The position numbers and the translations under genes are program-made. A stretch of 64,000 bases of DNA, taken from the NCBI GenBank assembly GCA_039029535.1, contig JBCCFW010000019.1, forward strand, positions 1 to 64,000. The letters are read 5' to 3'. The notes beneath the pieces are model-generated. The model was given only the letters and a program-made list of their open reading frames with translations, was not told where the DNA came from and did not search any database. This document shows positions 54,218 to 64,000 of the stretch, piece by piece (position 1 is the first letter of the stretch; every line of letters begins with the position of its first letter). Source of the stretch: JBCCFW01 sp039029535. Its GTDB lineage: Bacteria > Acidobacteriota > JBCCFW01.

Positions 54218-55164
54218 CCCAGGCTCCGACCAAGCTCTCCGTCGTCGCACCGGCCACGGTGGCCAACGTGGGACCGGGCTTCGACGTGTTCGGGCTTGCC
54301 CTCGAGGGTCCTTGCGATCGCCTGGAGGCGTGGCGCGAGGGGCAGGAGGTGGTGCTCGAGTCGATCGAGGGCGATGGTGGAGCCTTGCCTCGTGCAGCGA
54401 CCGAGAACTCGGCGGGCATCGCGGCCCTCGACGCGCTGGCCAGGGTCCGCGCTCGCTCGGGCGACGAGCCGGGTGGACTGATCCTTCGCCTGCACAAGGG
54501 CATCCCGCTGGCCAGCGGCCTGGGCTCCTCCGCCGCGAGCGCGGCCGCCGCGGTCCGTGCCGTCGACCTGCTCTTCCCCGGGGTCCTGACGGAAGAGGAT
54601 CTCCTCCTCGCCGGCCTGGCCGCGGAGGAGGTGGTGGCCGGTCGTCACCTCGACAACCTCGCGGCCGCGTTGCTGGGCGGCTTCACCACCGTGGTCGGTC
54701 TCGAGCCTCCTCGCGTGCGACGGGTGGTGCCGTCGTTCGAGCTGGCACTCGCGGTGGTCACGCCGGACTTCGGCCTGTGCACGGCCGACAGTCGGAGCGC
54801 CCTGCCGACCGAGGTTCCCTTGCGAGAGATGGTCGATCACCTCGCCGCGGCGGTCGAGATGGTGCAGGCGCTTCACCTTGGTGATCGCGAGAGCTTCACG
54901 GCAGCGATCGTCGACCGCGTGATCGGGCCCGTCCGTGCCGGGAAGATCCCGTGTTGCGACGAGGTCCTGGCCTCGGCCTCGGCCGCGGGTGCCGAGGCTG
55001 CCGGGGTCAGCGGGGGAGGACCGTCCCTGTTCGCCATCACGCCCACGCGCGCCGTCGCGTCGCGTGTCGCGGAGGCCATGGTGTCCGCGTTCAGCGCCGG
55101 CGGCCTCGGTGCCAGCGCTCATTCGACCGTCCTCTCTCCGAAGGGAGCCCATCGTGTCGCCTGA
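54214..55164 (+). CDS. thrB: Homoserine kinase
   Basis: 316 residues. GTG at 54214 overlaps asd in GTGA. GHMP kinase fold with the P-loop-like GIPLASGLGSSAASAAAAVR, which binds ATP, preceded by ATVANVGPGFDVFGLAL (typical N-terminus) and followed by GVSGGGPSLFAI. It phosphorylates homoserine to O-phosphohomoserine for threonine synthase. The downstream thrC start lies inside the last codons. Confidence 0.95.
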   Translation: MTQAPTKLSVVAPATVANVGPGFDVFGLALEGPCDRLEAWREGQEVVLESIEGDGGALPRAATENSAGIAALDALARVRARSGDEPGGLILRLHKGIPLASGLGSSAASAAAAVRAVDLLFPGVLTEEDLLLAGLAAEEVVAGRHLDNLAAALLGGFTTVVGLEPPRVRRVVPSFELALAVVTPDFGLCTADSRSALPTEVPLREMVDHLAAAVEMVQALHLGDRESFTAAIVDRVIGPVRAGKIPCCDEVLASASAAGAEAAGVSGGGPSLFAITPTRAVASRVAEAMVSAFSAGGLGASAHSTVLSPKGAHRVA

Positions 55165-56455
55165 CGAGCCCATGCAGGAGGAAAAGATCCAGTTGCGCAC
55201 CTTCGGGGGCGACACCCGGCATTCCGCCGACCCCCGGGACTTCCGTGACCCCCAGACCGGCGGCTTGCTCGAAGTCGTCCCTCGTCCCCTGGGGTCGGGG
55301 ATCGCCGAGCGCTGGGACCGACGTCGTCTCGGCAACGAGCCACGCGACGTGTCCGGTGTCTGGCGCTTCCGGGAGCTCGTGCTCGACCTGCCTGCCGATG
55401 ACGTGGTCACGCGGGGAGAAGGGAACACGACCCTGTACGACTCCTCGATCCTGGCGGATTGGGTCGGTCTCGACCGGTTGCGCCTGAAGCACGAGGGCGA
55501 GAACCCCACGGGCTCCTTCAAGGACCGTGGCATGACGGTCGCCGTCAGCATGGCGCGTCATCTCGGTCGCAAGGCGGTGGCCTGTGCATCCACGGGCAAC
55601 ACCTCCGCCTCCATGGCCTCCTACGCGGCTCTCGCCGGCCTGACGAGCTTCGTCTTCTTGCCGGCCGGACGGGTCGCGTCCGGCAAGCTGGCGCAGGCAC
55701 TGGCGTACGGCGCCCAGACCCTTCAGGTCCAGGGAGATTTCGACGACGCCATGCGCGAGGTGGAGGCCCTGTCCGCCGAGCTCGGCATCTATCTCGTGAA
55801 CTCGGTGAACCCCTATCGGATCGAAGGGCAGAAGACGATCATGGCCGAGCTGCTTCAGCAGCTCTCGTGGGAGCCGCCCGACTGGGTGGTTCTCCCGGGT
55901 GGAAACCTGGGCAACACCTCGGCCTTCGGCAAGGCCTTCGAGGAGCTCCATGCGGCCGGCGTGATCGCGCGCATGCCTCGGCTGGCGGTGATCCAGGCGG
56001 AGGGAGCCTCTCCGTTCTACCGGATGACCAGGGAGGGGAGCGCGTCGCTCGAGCCGATGAAGGCCGAGACGCTGGCCACCGCCATCCGGATCGGCAACCC
56101 CGTGAGCTGGCCGAAGGCTCGTCGGGCGGTGGAGCGGACCGGAGGAGTGGTCGAGGCCGTCACCGACGACGAGATCCTGACCGCCAAGGCCTGGGTGGAT
56201 CGCGCGGGGATCGGCGCCGAGCCGGCCTCCTGTGCCTCGGTGGCCGGGCTCAAGAAGTTGGTGGCGGCGGGGACCGTGGCGCCCGACGCTTCGGTCGTGG
56301 CGGTGCTCACCGGTCACGTGCTCAAGGACCCGGATCGGGTCGTCTCCTACCACCTGGTGGGGGAGGGCCATCCCGACCTGGTCAATGCACCGCAGGAGCT
56401 CCCCGCCGAGCGCGAGGCCCTGCGCCGTGCGGTGGCCGAGCGCCTGGATTCCTGA
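55154..56455 (+). CDS. thrC: Threonine synthase
   Basis: 433 residues. The GTG at 55154 follows AAGGGAG and gives an 11-base overlap with thrB; the ATG at 55172 is an alternative without a ribosome site. A PLP lysine is visible in NPTGSFKDRGMTVA, with ASTGNTSASMASYAAL and VVLPGGNLGNTSAFGKAF as the phosphate-binding loops. It belongs to the fold-type II PLP enzymes and converts O-phosphohomoserine to threonine. It completes a contiguous five-gene aspartate-to-threonine operon; the next gene starts 47 bases later on the same strand. Confidence 0.95.
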   Translation: MSPDEPMQEEKIQLRTFGGDTRHSADPRDFRDPQTGGLLEVVPRPLGSGIAERWDRRRLGNEPRDVSGVWRFRELVLDLPADDVVTRGEGNTTLYDSSILADWVGLDRLRLKHEGENPTGSFKDRGMTVAVSMARHLGRKAVACASTGNTSASMASYAALAGLTSFVFLPAGRVASGKLAQALAYGAQTLQVQGDFDDAMREVEALSAELGIYLVNSVNPYRIEGQKTIMAELLQQLSWEPPDWVVLPGGNLGNTSAFGKAFEELHAAGVIARMPRLAVIQAEGASPFYRMTREGSASLEPMKAETLATAIRIGNPVSWPKARRAVERTGGVVEAVTDDEILTAKAWVDRAGIGAEPASCASVAGLKKLVAAGTVAPDASVVAVLTGHVLKDPDRVVSYHLVGEGHPDLVNAPQELPAEREALRRAVAERLDS

Positions 56456-56502
56456 GCAGGGGCGTCGGCCGGGTCGGCAGACGCTCCGCGATACACTTGC
56501 GC

Positions 56503-59606
<3,104 letters not shown>

Positions 59607-59610
<4 letters not shown>

Positions 59611-60149
59611 GCCTCGGAGCGGCCGAGACCGCCGTCTTGACCGCCGAGAGGGGCGACCGCATGATCTCGCCCCCTTCGCAGCCCTTGCGGTCGATGACGG
59701 TGGAGGCCGTGCGCTCCCTGCCTGCGGGCACGAGCTTCACGGTGACCGTCTCCGGGCACAGCATGGTGCCGGTTCTCCTCGAAGGAGACGCGGTCGTGGC
59801 CCGACGCCGGGGGGCGGAGTCCCCTCGGCTGTGGCGCGGCGACCTGGTCGTCTTCGACGCAGGGAAGGCCGGCTTGGCCGTCCATCGGCTGCTTGTGCAG
59901 GGGCCGACGGGCGTGCGCACTCGGGGGGACGGAACGGGCCGAATGGACCCCCCGGTGGCCTGGGACGACGTCCTGGGTCGGGTGGAGTCGGTCCGACGTG
60001 ACGGTCGCGAGGTCGGTGAGAACCGCCTGGCGGCCAGCCTGGCGTGGATGAGACAGTACGCTGCCGCCGTGACGCTTCGTCTCGGACGACGGCTGGCCCT
60101 CGCCCTCGGCGAGGATTCGAGCAGGAAGGGTGAGCCCCGTGGCCACTAA
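59607..60149 (+). CDS. S26/S24-type peptidase (signal peptidase-like)
   Basis: 180 residues. GTG at 59607 overlaps the ATPase stop in GTGA. VSGHSMVPVLLEGDAVVARR holds the catalytic serine (Ser52) in the SGHSM context. RGDLVVFDAGKAGLAVHRLL supplies His93 where bacterial SPase I has Lys, so it resembles the archaeal/eukaryotic (SipW, S26B) signal peptidases with a Ser-His site. RGDGTG (106-111) followed by a proline pair and GRVESV complete the fold. A hydrophobic C-terminal helix (AASLAWMRQYAAAVTLRL) could be membrane-associated. It is probably the leader protease for the peptide at 61524. Confidence 0.85.
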
Positions 60150-61260
60150 CGCCTACCGCGAAATCACGATGAACGCCTGGAAGAAGGCGGCACCGCTCCA
60201 GGCTCTCTACGAGCTCACCTACCGGTGCAATCACCTCTGCACCTTCTGCAACAACCCCCTGTCCCGGGCCGGGGGCGAGCTGAAGACCGAGGAGGCCTTC
60301 GACGTCCTCGCGCAGCTCAAGGAGCTCGGCGTCCTCTTCCTGACGCTCACCGGCGGTGAGCCGCTCCTGCGCCAGGATTTCTGGGAGATCGCCGAGGAGG
60401 GCAAGCGCCTGAAGTTCGCCCTGCGCGTCTTCACCAACGCCTACCTCATCAACGACGAGGTCGCCGACCGGCTCAAGGAGGTCGGGATCACCGAGACCTC
60501 CATCTCCATCCACGGCAGCAAGCCCGACGTCCACGAGAAGCTCACCCGCATCCCGGGCTCGTTCCAGCGGGTGGTCGACGCGGTCAAGCGCCTGCGCGAC
60601 CGGGACATGCGAGTGGTCCTCAAGACGCCGGTCACCCGGCTCAACGAGGACGATCTCTTCGAGATCAAGGCCATCGCCGACGAGCACGACGCCTTCATGG
60701 TCTTCGACACCACCATCACGCCGCGCTTCGACGGCGACGTCTCACCCCTGGGCCTGGCGCCCTCGGAGGAGTTCTACAAGTGGTTCTGGTCGCGGGAGGG
60801 GGCTCCTCTTCGCGCCGGCGTCGAGCCCAAGCCGAAGACCTACGAGGGGCGCGAGAAGCTCGAGGGCTGCTGTGGCACGGGTCGCAGCGGTCTCATGGTG
60901 GACCCCTACGGCAACGTCTTCCCCTGCGCCCTCTGGTTCCGCAACCTCGGCAACCTGCGCGAGCAGAAGCTGGTCGACATCTGGCAGGGCTCCCAGGAGC
61001 TCAAGAAGATCCGCCAGATTGCCGTCGACGTTCAGAACGAGGTCATCCCCAAGCAGGAGGACGGCGCGTTCATGAACTGGTGTCCGGCCACCGCCGAGTC
61101 GATGACCGGTGACGCCAAGCAGGCCTACCGACCGGCCCTGCTCAACGCGAAGTACCAGAAGCAGGCCTACGTGGCGAACAACCCGGGCCAGCTCGTTCAG
61201 ATCGAGGGGCTTCCCTCGAATGCAGCGGAGGTCGAAGAGGCCCCCGTTTCCCACGACTGA
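60139..61260 (+). CDS. Radical SAM enzyme with reduced SPASM/twitch-like C-terminus
   Basis: 373 residues. GTG at 60139 was chosen because AGGAAGGG lies eight bases upstream; GTG 60130 and ATG 60169 are alternatives. The CX3CX2C motif is CNHLCTFC (Cys30, 34, 37), followed by TGGEPLL (71-77) and SISIHGS. C-terminal cysteines are Cys244, Cys245 (GCCGTG), Cys263 (FPCALW) and Cys315 (NWCPAT), fewer than the seven of a full SPASM domain, so one auxiliary cluster is likely. It is probably a peptide-modifying enzyme that acts on the nearby precursor. It overlaps the S26 gene by 11 bases, so the ATPase, protease and this enzyme are translationally coupled. Confidence 0.9.
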   Translation: MATNAYREITMNAWKKAAPLQALYELTYRCNHLCTFCNNPLSRAGGELKTEEAFDVLAQLKELGVLFLTLTGGEPLLRQDFWEIAEEGKRLKFALRVFTNAYLINDEVADRLKEVGITETSISIHGSKPDVHEKLTRIPGSFQRVVDAVKRLRDRDMRVVLKTPVTRLNEDDLFEIKAIADEHDAFMVFDTTITPRFDGDVSPLGLAPSEEFYKWFWSREGAPLRAGVEPKPKTYEGREKLEGCCGTGRSGLMVDPYGNVFPCALWFRNLGNLREQKLVDIWQGSQELKKIRQIAVDVQNEVIPKQEDGAFMNWCPATAESMTGDAKQAYRPALLNAKYQKQAYVANNPGQLVQIEGLPSNAAEVEEAPVSHD

Positions 61261-61357
61261 AGCCAGTAGAAAAATGTTCGCGAAGACCCCGCAATTGACA
61301 GAAGACAGGGGCCTCCGCGGGCCGCTCGGACTTCTGAACGTGGACCCCCTGTTTCAG

Positions 61358-61386
61358 TTGACGCTACCCCAGGCTGGGGGTACCGT
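61358..61386 (+). promoter_or_regulatory. Putative promoter with inverted repeat upstream of the peptide gene
   Basis: TTGACG (61358-61363) and TACCGT (61381-61386) are 17 bases apart, a sigma70-like spacing with a good -35 and a poor -10. Between them is TACCCC...GGGGTA (61365-61370 and 61377-61382), an inverted repeat that could be an operator. It lies 138 bases before the peptide start and fills part of the 263-base gap after the radical SAM gene. Confidence 0.4.
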
Positions 61387-61523
61387 ACCCACGCCGGCGA
61401 GCAGTGACGCGACGAGACTCGGCGCGGGGGTGCCGCCCGGTAACCAGCAACCCCGACAGCGACGAATGTGGCGTGCAGCTGGGCTTCGAAACTGAGTCGA
61501 GCCTGCTGCCAGGAGAGGATCTC

Positions 61524-61658
61524 GTGGAAAACCGTAGCAAGAAGACCTACCAGAAGCCGGAAATCGTTCACGTCGAGAAGATCGAAGCGCGTGCCGTTGC
61601 GTGCGCGAAGATCGTCGGCGACGACATGTGCGAGACCAACGCTCCGACCACGAGCTGA
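61524..61658 (+). CDS. Putative RiPP precursor peptide (YxxP leader, two cysteines)
   Basis: 44 residues from the GTG at 61524, with AGGAGAGG about six bases upstream; stop TGA at 61656-61658. It starts VENRSKKTYQKPEIV: the leader has the YxxP motif (Tyr9, Pro12) known from lasso-type and other radical SAM-associated leaders. The acidic/basic leader is followed by AVA directly before Cys27, and the remaining 18 residues are CAKIVGDDMCETNAPTTS with cysteines at 27 and 36. AxA before the cleavage point is the classical signal-peptidase specificity, so the S26 enzyme could release the core. It is the only gene between the radical SAM gene and a terminator. Modification type is unknown. Confidence 0.75.
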   Translation: MENRSKKTYQKPEIVHVEKIEARAVACAKIVGDDMCETNAPTTS

Positions 61659-61998
61659 TCAGCTCGACCACGGAGCGGGCGTGACCGGTCTCTCATCGTG
61701 AGACCGGCTCCCGCAAGGGTCACGGGACTCGACCCTGAAGGGTCCCACCGCCGGGCGCTTTCCTGGACCGAATGGTCCCGGGAGGCGCCTTTTGGCGTCC
61801 TGACCGCTTTTCTCTAGAACCGAGGTCGCACCGCCGCAACTCCACGTCCGGCAGGTGTCCCGCCCCCCTCGCCCGTCCACCCTGGCTGAACTCCGTACGT
61901 TCGGCCGGTTCTGGTGGACGCAGAGCTTGCTTCCCCACCCTCGTTCAGGCGAGCTTTGAACCAGGCCGCTCCCTCTCGCGGCGGCCCGAGAGCTCTCG
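61659..61998. other. Gene-free stretch with two hairpins after the precursor
   Basis: No convincing coding frame is seen. CCGGTCTC (61685-61692) pairs with GAGACCGG (61700-61707) around TCATCGT, starting 27 bases after the peptide stop, without a U-tract. A stronger terminator follows at 61753. The rest is arginine-rich shadow in all frames. GAGAG at 61988-61992 is the likely ribosome site of the C25 gene. Confidence 0.5.
61753..61793 (+). terminator. Intrinsic terminator of the RiPP-like cassette
   Basis: GGCGC (61754-61758) pairs with GCGCC (61785-61789), with an inner stem GGACC/GGTCC around GAAT and TCC/GGA pairs, and TTTT (61790-61793) immediately after. The structure and U-run are typical. 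Confidence 0.7.
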
Positions 61999-64000
61999 AT
62001 GACCAGTTGCCCCAGCCTCCGACTCCTCCTGATCGCTTCGCTCCTCCTCGGCTTGGCCGGCGAGGCCCGTTCCGAGCTGCTGCTCCGCTCCGAGAGCGCG
62101 CATGGGCTTCAACTGACCTGGCGGCCAGGTGACGAGGGCGAGCGGCATCGCGTGGCGGTCCCCGTCGCGGCGGCCGCGCGCCTGCGCCTCGCCGGCGTCG
62201 AGGGCCCCCTTCCGGCCGGCATCCGACTCGAGCCCAGCGAGCGCTTCCGGCGTCTCGAGCAGGTGATGCTCGTCCTGGACCCGGACACCGCCGAGAGCCC
62301 GGTCGAGCTCGAGCTGATCTACGGCACTCCCGTGGACCTCGCGGTCGAGGCGCCCGGGTCGCGACGCAGCCTGGCCACCGGTCTCTTCCTCAACCCGCGG
62401 ACGGTCTCCGCTCTCGAGGCCGGTCAGGCCGTCGATCGTCGGACCTGGCCCGCTCCCCGACCGGGGCTGCGTCCGTCGCCCCTGCGTGCCCGCACCGACG
62501 CCACGCGCGTGGCCTCGACGGCGGTCCCGCGGCGGAGCGGAGAGCGACGCTTCCTCGGCTCACCCGACACCCCTCGAGCCGAGGGCGACCTCACCGAGGG
62601 GCGGGTCCAGTTCCGCGTCGACCGCGGCGTCCAGGACGACGGTCGTCTCCAGCAGGACCGCGACGGTCTCTACCGCGTCACTCACGACGACCTCGTCGCG
62701 GCGGGCATCACCCTGTCGGCGATCCCCGTCGACGAGCTGCGGCTGAGCGGACGCGGCGTGGGCGACCTGCTGGAGGAGGTCGCCATCTCCGTGCACGACG
62801 CGGATGGCAACGGTGTCTTCGGCCCCGGCGACCACTTCGACTTCTTCGGGATCGCGCTCATCGGGGAAGAGGTCGCCGAGATAGGCGCGTTCCAGGGTCA
62901 CGACCGCGGCGACGTCAACTCGTACTTCCTCGACTCCGGCCCGTGTCCCGACGGCGCGAGCTGTCGCGTCACCAGCCGACCGGCTCCGCCCGACGCCGGC
63001 TGGACCGACAGCACCGACGCGCTGTCCACCGTGCGCTCCGAGATCGACAACTGGTTCCTCGCCAACACGCGCACCGGCGAGCACGCGCTCGACCACTTCT
63101 ACTGGTGCCCGTCGCTCGTCCAGGGCGGGCTCGAGCAGCGCGAAGAGAGGGTCACCCTGCCGGGGCTCGCGCTGGGCTCCACGCGGACGCCCGTCGTGCG
63201 GCTTCGTCTGTTGACCAAGGGCCTGGCCGAGGACGGTGAGATCGACCACGGCGCGCGGGTCCTCGTCAACGACGTCGAGGTCTCGAACGAGATCGCCGAC
63301 GGACCGCAGCAGGTCGACCACGTGAGCAGCGGCCTCACCACGGCGATGCTCACCAATCCGCTGCGCGTGGGGCTCGAGCTCGAAGATGTCGGCGCCGGCT
63401 TCCAGCGTGTCGAGATGAACTGGATCGAGGTCGACTACCCGCGCACGCTCAACCTCGTCGACGGCCAGCTCACCTTCTGGCACGAGCCGGGCAGCAACGT
63501 GTCCGTGCGGCTGCCGGGCGGCACTGACGAGGTCGTCGTCTACGACGTCACCGATCCGCAGCAGCCGGAGCGGCTCGACGAGGTCCTGGTCTCGGGCTCT
63601 CGGGCGCGCTTCGCGATCCAGGAAGGTGCCGAGCCAGGCGAGCGTCGCATCGTGGTGGCGGCCTTCGGTGACGGCGTGACCCGCGTGGCGCCGCAGTCGA
63701 TTCGCTGGTTGCCCGACAGCGGCCTGCGCGACGAGACGCTGGCCGTCGACTTGCTCGTCATCGGTCCGGCGGCCTGGGTGGACGCGCCGTCGACCGCGCT
63801 CACCGACTACCTGAGCCATCGCGAAGCTCAGGGCCTGCGCACCTTGTTGGTGAGCACCGAGACCGCCCGTGACGAGTTCGGCGACGGTTGGCCGGGTCCG
63901 GAGGGCGTGCGCGCCCTGTTGGCCGAGAGCCTCGCGACCTGGGCCGAGCCGCCGAGCTTCGTCCTCCTCCTGGGGGACACCAGCGCTGACCAGAACAATC
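61999..64000 (+). CDS. Peptidase C25 (gingipain-type) protein, 3' truncated
   Basis: 667 codons are visible from the ATG at 61999, preceded by GAGAG; the gene runs off the window. A signal peptide is visible (TSCPSLRLLLIASLLLGLAG). The mature part has the N-terminal module LYRVTHDDLVAAGITL, a beta-sandwich (about 300-480), and then the start of the C25 caspase-like domain: LLVIGPAAWV, LTDYLSHREAQGLRTLLVST and SFVLLLGDTSADQNN. The catalytic His and Cys lie beyond the end. Proteins of this family are secreted cysteine peptidases. It lies 340 bases after the RiPP-like cassette on the same strand but behind a terminator, so a link is only possible. Confidence 0.85.
   Translation, partial: MTSCPSLRLLLIASLLLGLAGEARSELLLRSESAHGLQLTWRPGDEGERHRVAVPVAAAARLRLAGVEGPLPAGIRLEPSERFRRLEQVMLVLDPDTAESPVELELIYGTPVDLAVEAPGSRRSLATGLFLNPRTVSALEAGQAVDRRTWPAPRPGLRPSPLRARTDATRVASTAVPRRSGERRFLGSPDTPRAEGDLTEGRVQFRVDRGVQDDGRLQQDRDGLYRVTHDDLVAAGITLSAIPVDELRLSGRGVGDLLEEVAISVHDADGNGVFGPGDHFDFFGIALIGEEVAEIGAFQGHDRGDVNSYFLDSGPCPDGASCRVTSRPAPPDAGWTDSTDALSTVRSEIDNWFLANTRTGEHALDHFYWCPSLVQGGLEQREERVTLPGLALGSTRTPVVRLRLLTKGLAEDGEIDHGARVLVNDVEVSNEIADGPQQVDHVSSGLTTAMLTNPLRVGLELEDVGAGFQRVEMNWIEVDYPRTLNLVDGQLTFWHEPGSNVSVRLPGGTDEVVVYDVTDPQQPERLDEVLVSGSRARFAIQEGAEPGERRIVVAAFGDGVTRVAPQSIRWLPDSGLRDETLAVDLLVIGPAAWVDAPSTALTDYLSHREAQGLRTLLVSTETARDEFGDGWPGPEGVRALLAESLATWAEPPSFVLLLGDTSADQNN

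Noticed and set aside
55459..56502. Upstream extension of the Clp-like ATPase frame
   Set aside because: It overlaps thrC in another frame and reads as low-complexity glycine/arginine sequence; the ATG at 56503 is the first plausible start.

Overview
This 64 kb window is high-GC bacterial chromosome, densely coded on both strands, with no rRNA, no CRISPR array, no insertion sequence and no tRNA that I could see. Lineage is inferred only. An ECF sigma factor coupled to a Ser/Thr kinase with a C-terminal FGE-sulfatase domain, dockerin-like and MopE-like secreted proteins, Lgt proteins with a GRLGCFLAGCCWG-type signature, a GH9 glycosidase and a C25 (gingipain-type) peptidase together suggest Acidobacteriota or a neighbouring group such as Myxococcota or Planctomycetota.

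1-15 kb: the end of an Ig/PKD-like surface protein, a protein with a duplicated XRE-type HTH half, a secreted MopE-motif protein, class A penicillin-binding protein, a TPR protein, uvrB, small membrane and unknown proteins, and an AraC regulator next to a membrane Ser/Thr kinase. 15-26 kb: a GT39-like mannosyltransferase convergent, across a clear terminator, with a six-gene minus-strand operon (DUF457, HVHLH protein, GlpD-like oxidoreductase, methyltransferase, GT4 glycosyltransferase, sugar epimerase), then a secreted GH9 enzyme, an O-methyltransferase and a Nudix hydrolase. 26-37 kb: large secreted proteins (beta-propeller/FN3, FG-GAP, tandem dockerin-like paralogs, YHYH protein), a DUF2809-GrpB fusion, and a coupled FG-GAP/GNAT/KptA trio. 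37-44 kb: a minus-strand run of ACP, class II aldolase, Lgt, SDR, a short Lgt-like protein, flippase and FAD oxidoreductase; the four genes from Lgt to flippase overlap by GTGA. 44-46 kb: a lower-GC, gene-poor stretch with hairpins and a 55-codon small ORF followed by a terminator. 46-56 kb: ECF sigma factor plus kinase, uvrC, and a complete lysC-hom-asd-thrB-thrC threonine operon.

56.5-61.7 kb is the most interesting part and looks like an undescribed RiPP-type system: a TPR-fused ClpC-like double AAA+ unfoldase, an S26-type peptidase and a radical SAM enzyme, all with overlapping genes, followed by a 44-residue YxxP peptide with two cysteines. An AVA motif lies directly before Cys27, where a signal-peptidase-like enzyme could release an 18-residue core. 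A truncated C25 peptidase closes the window.
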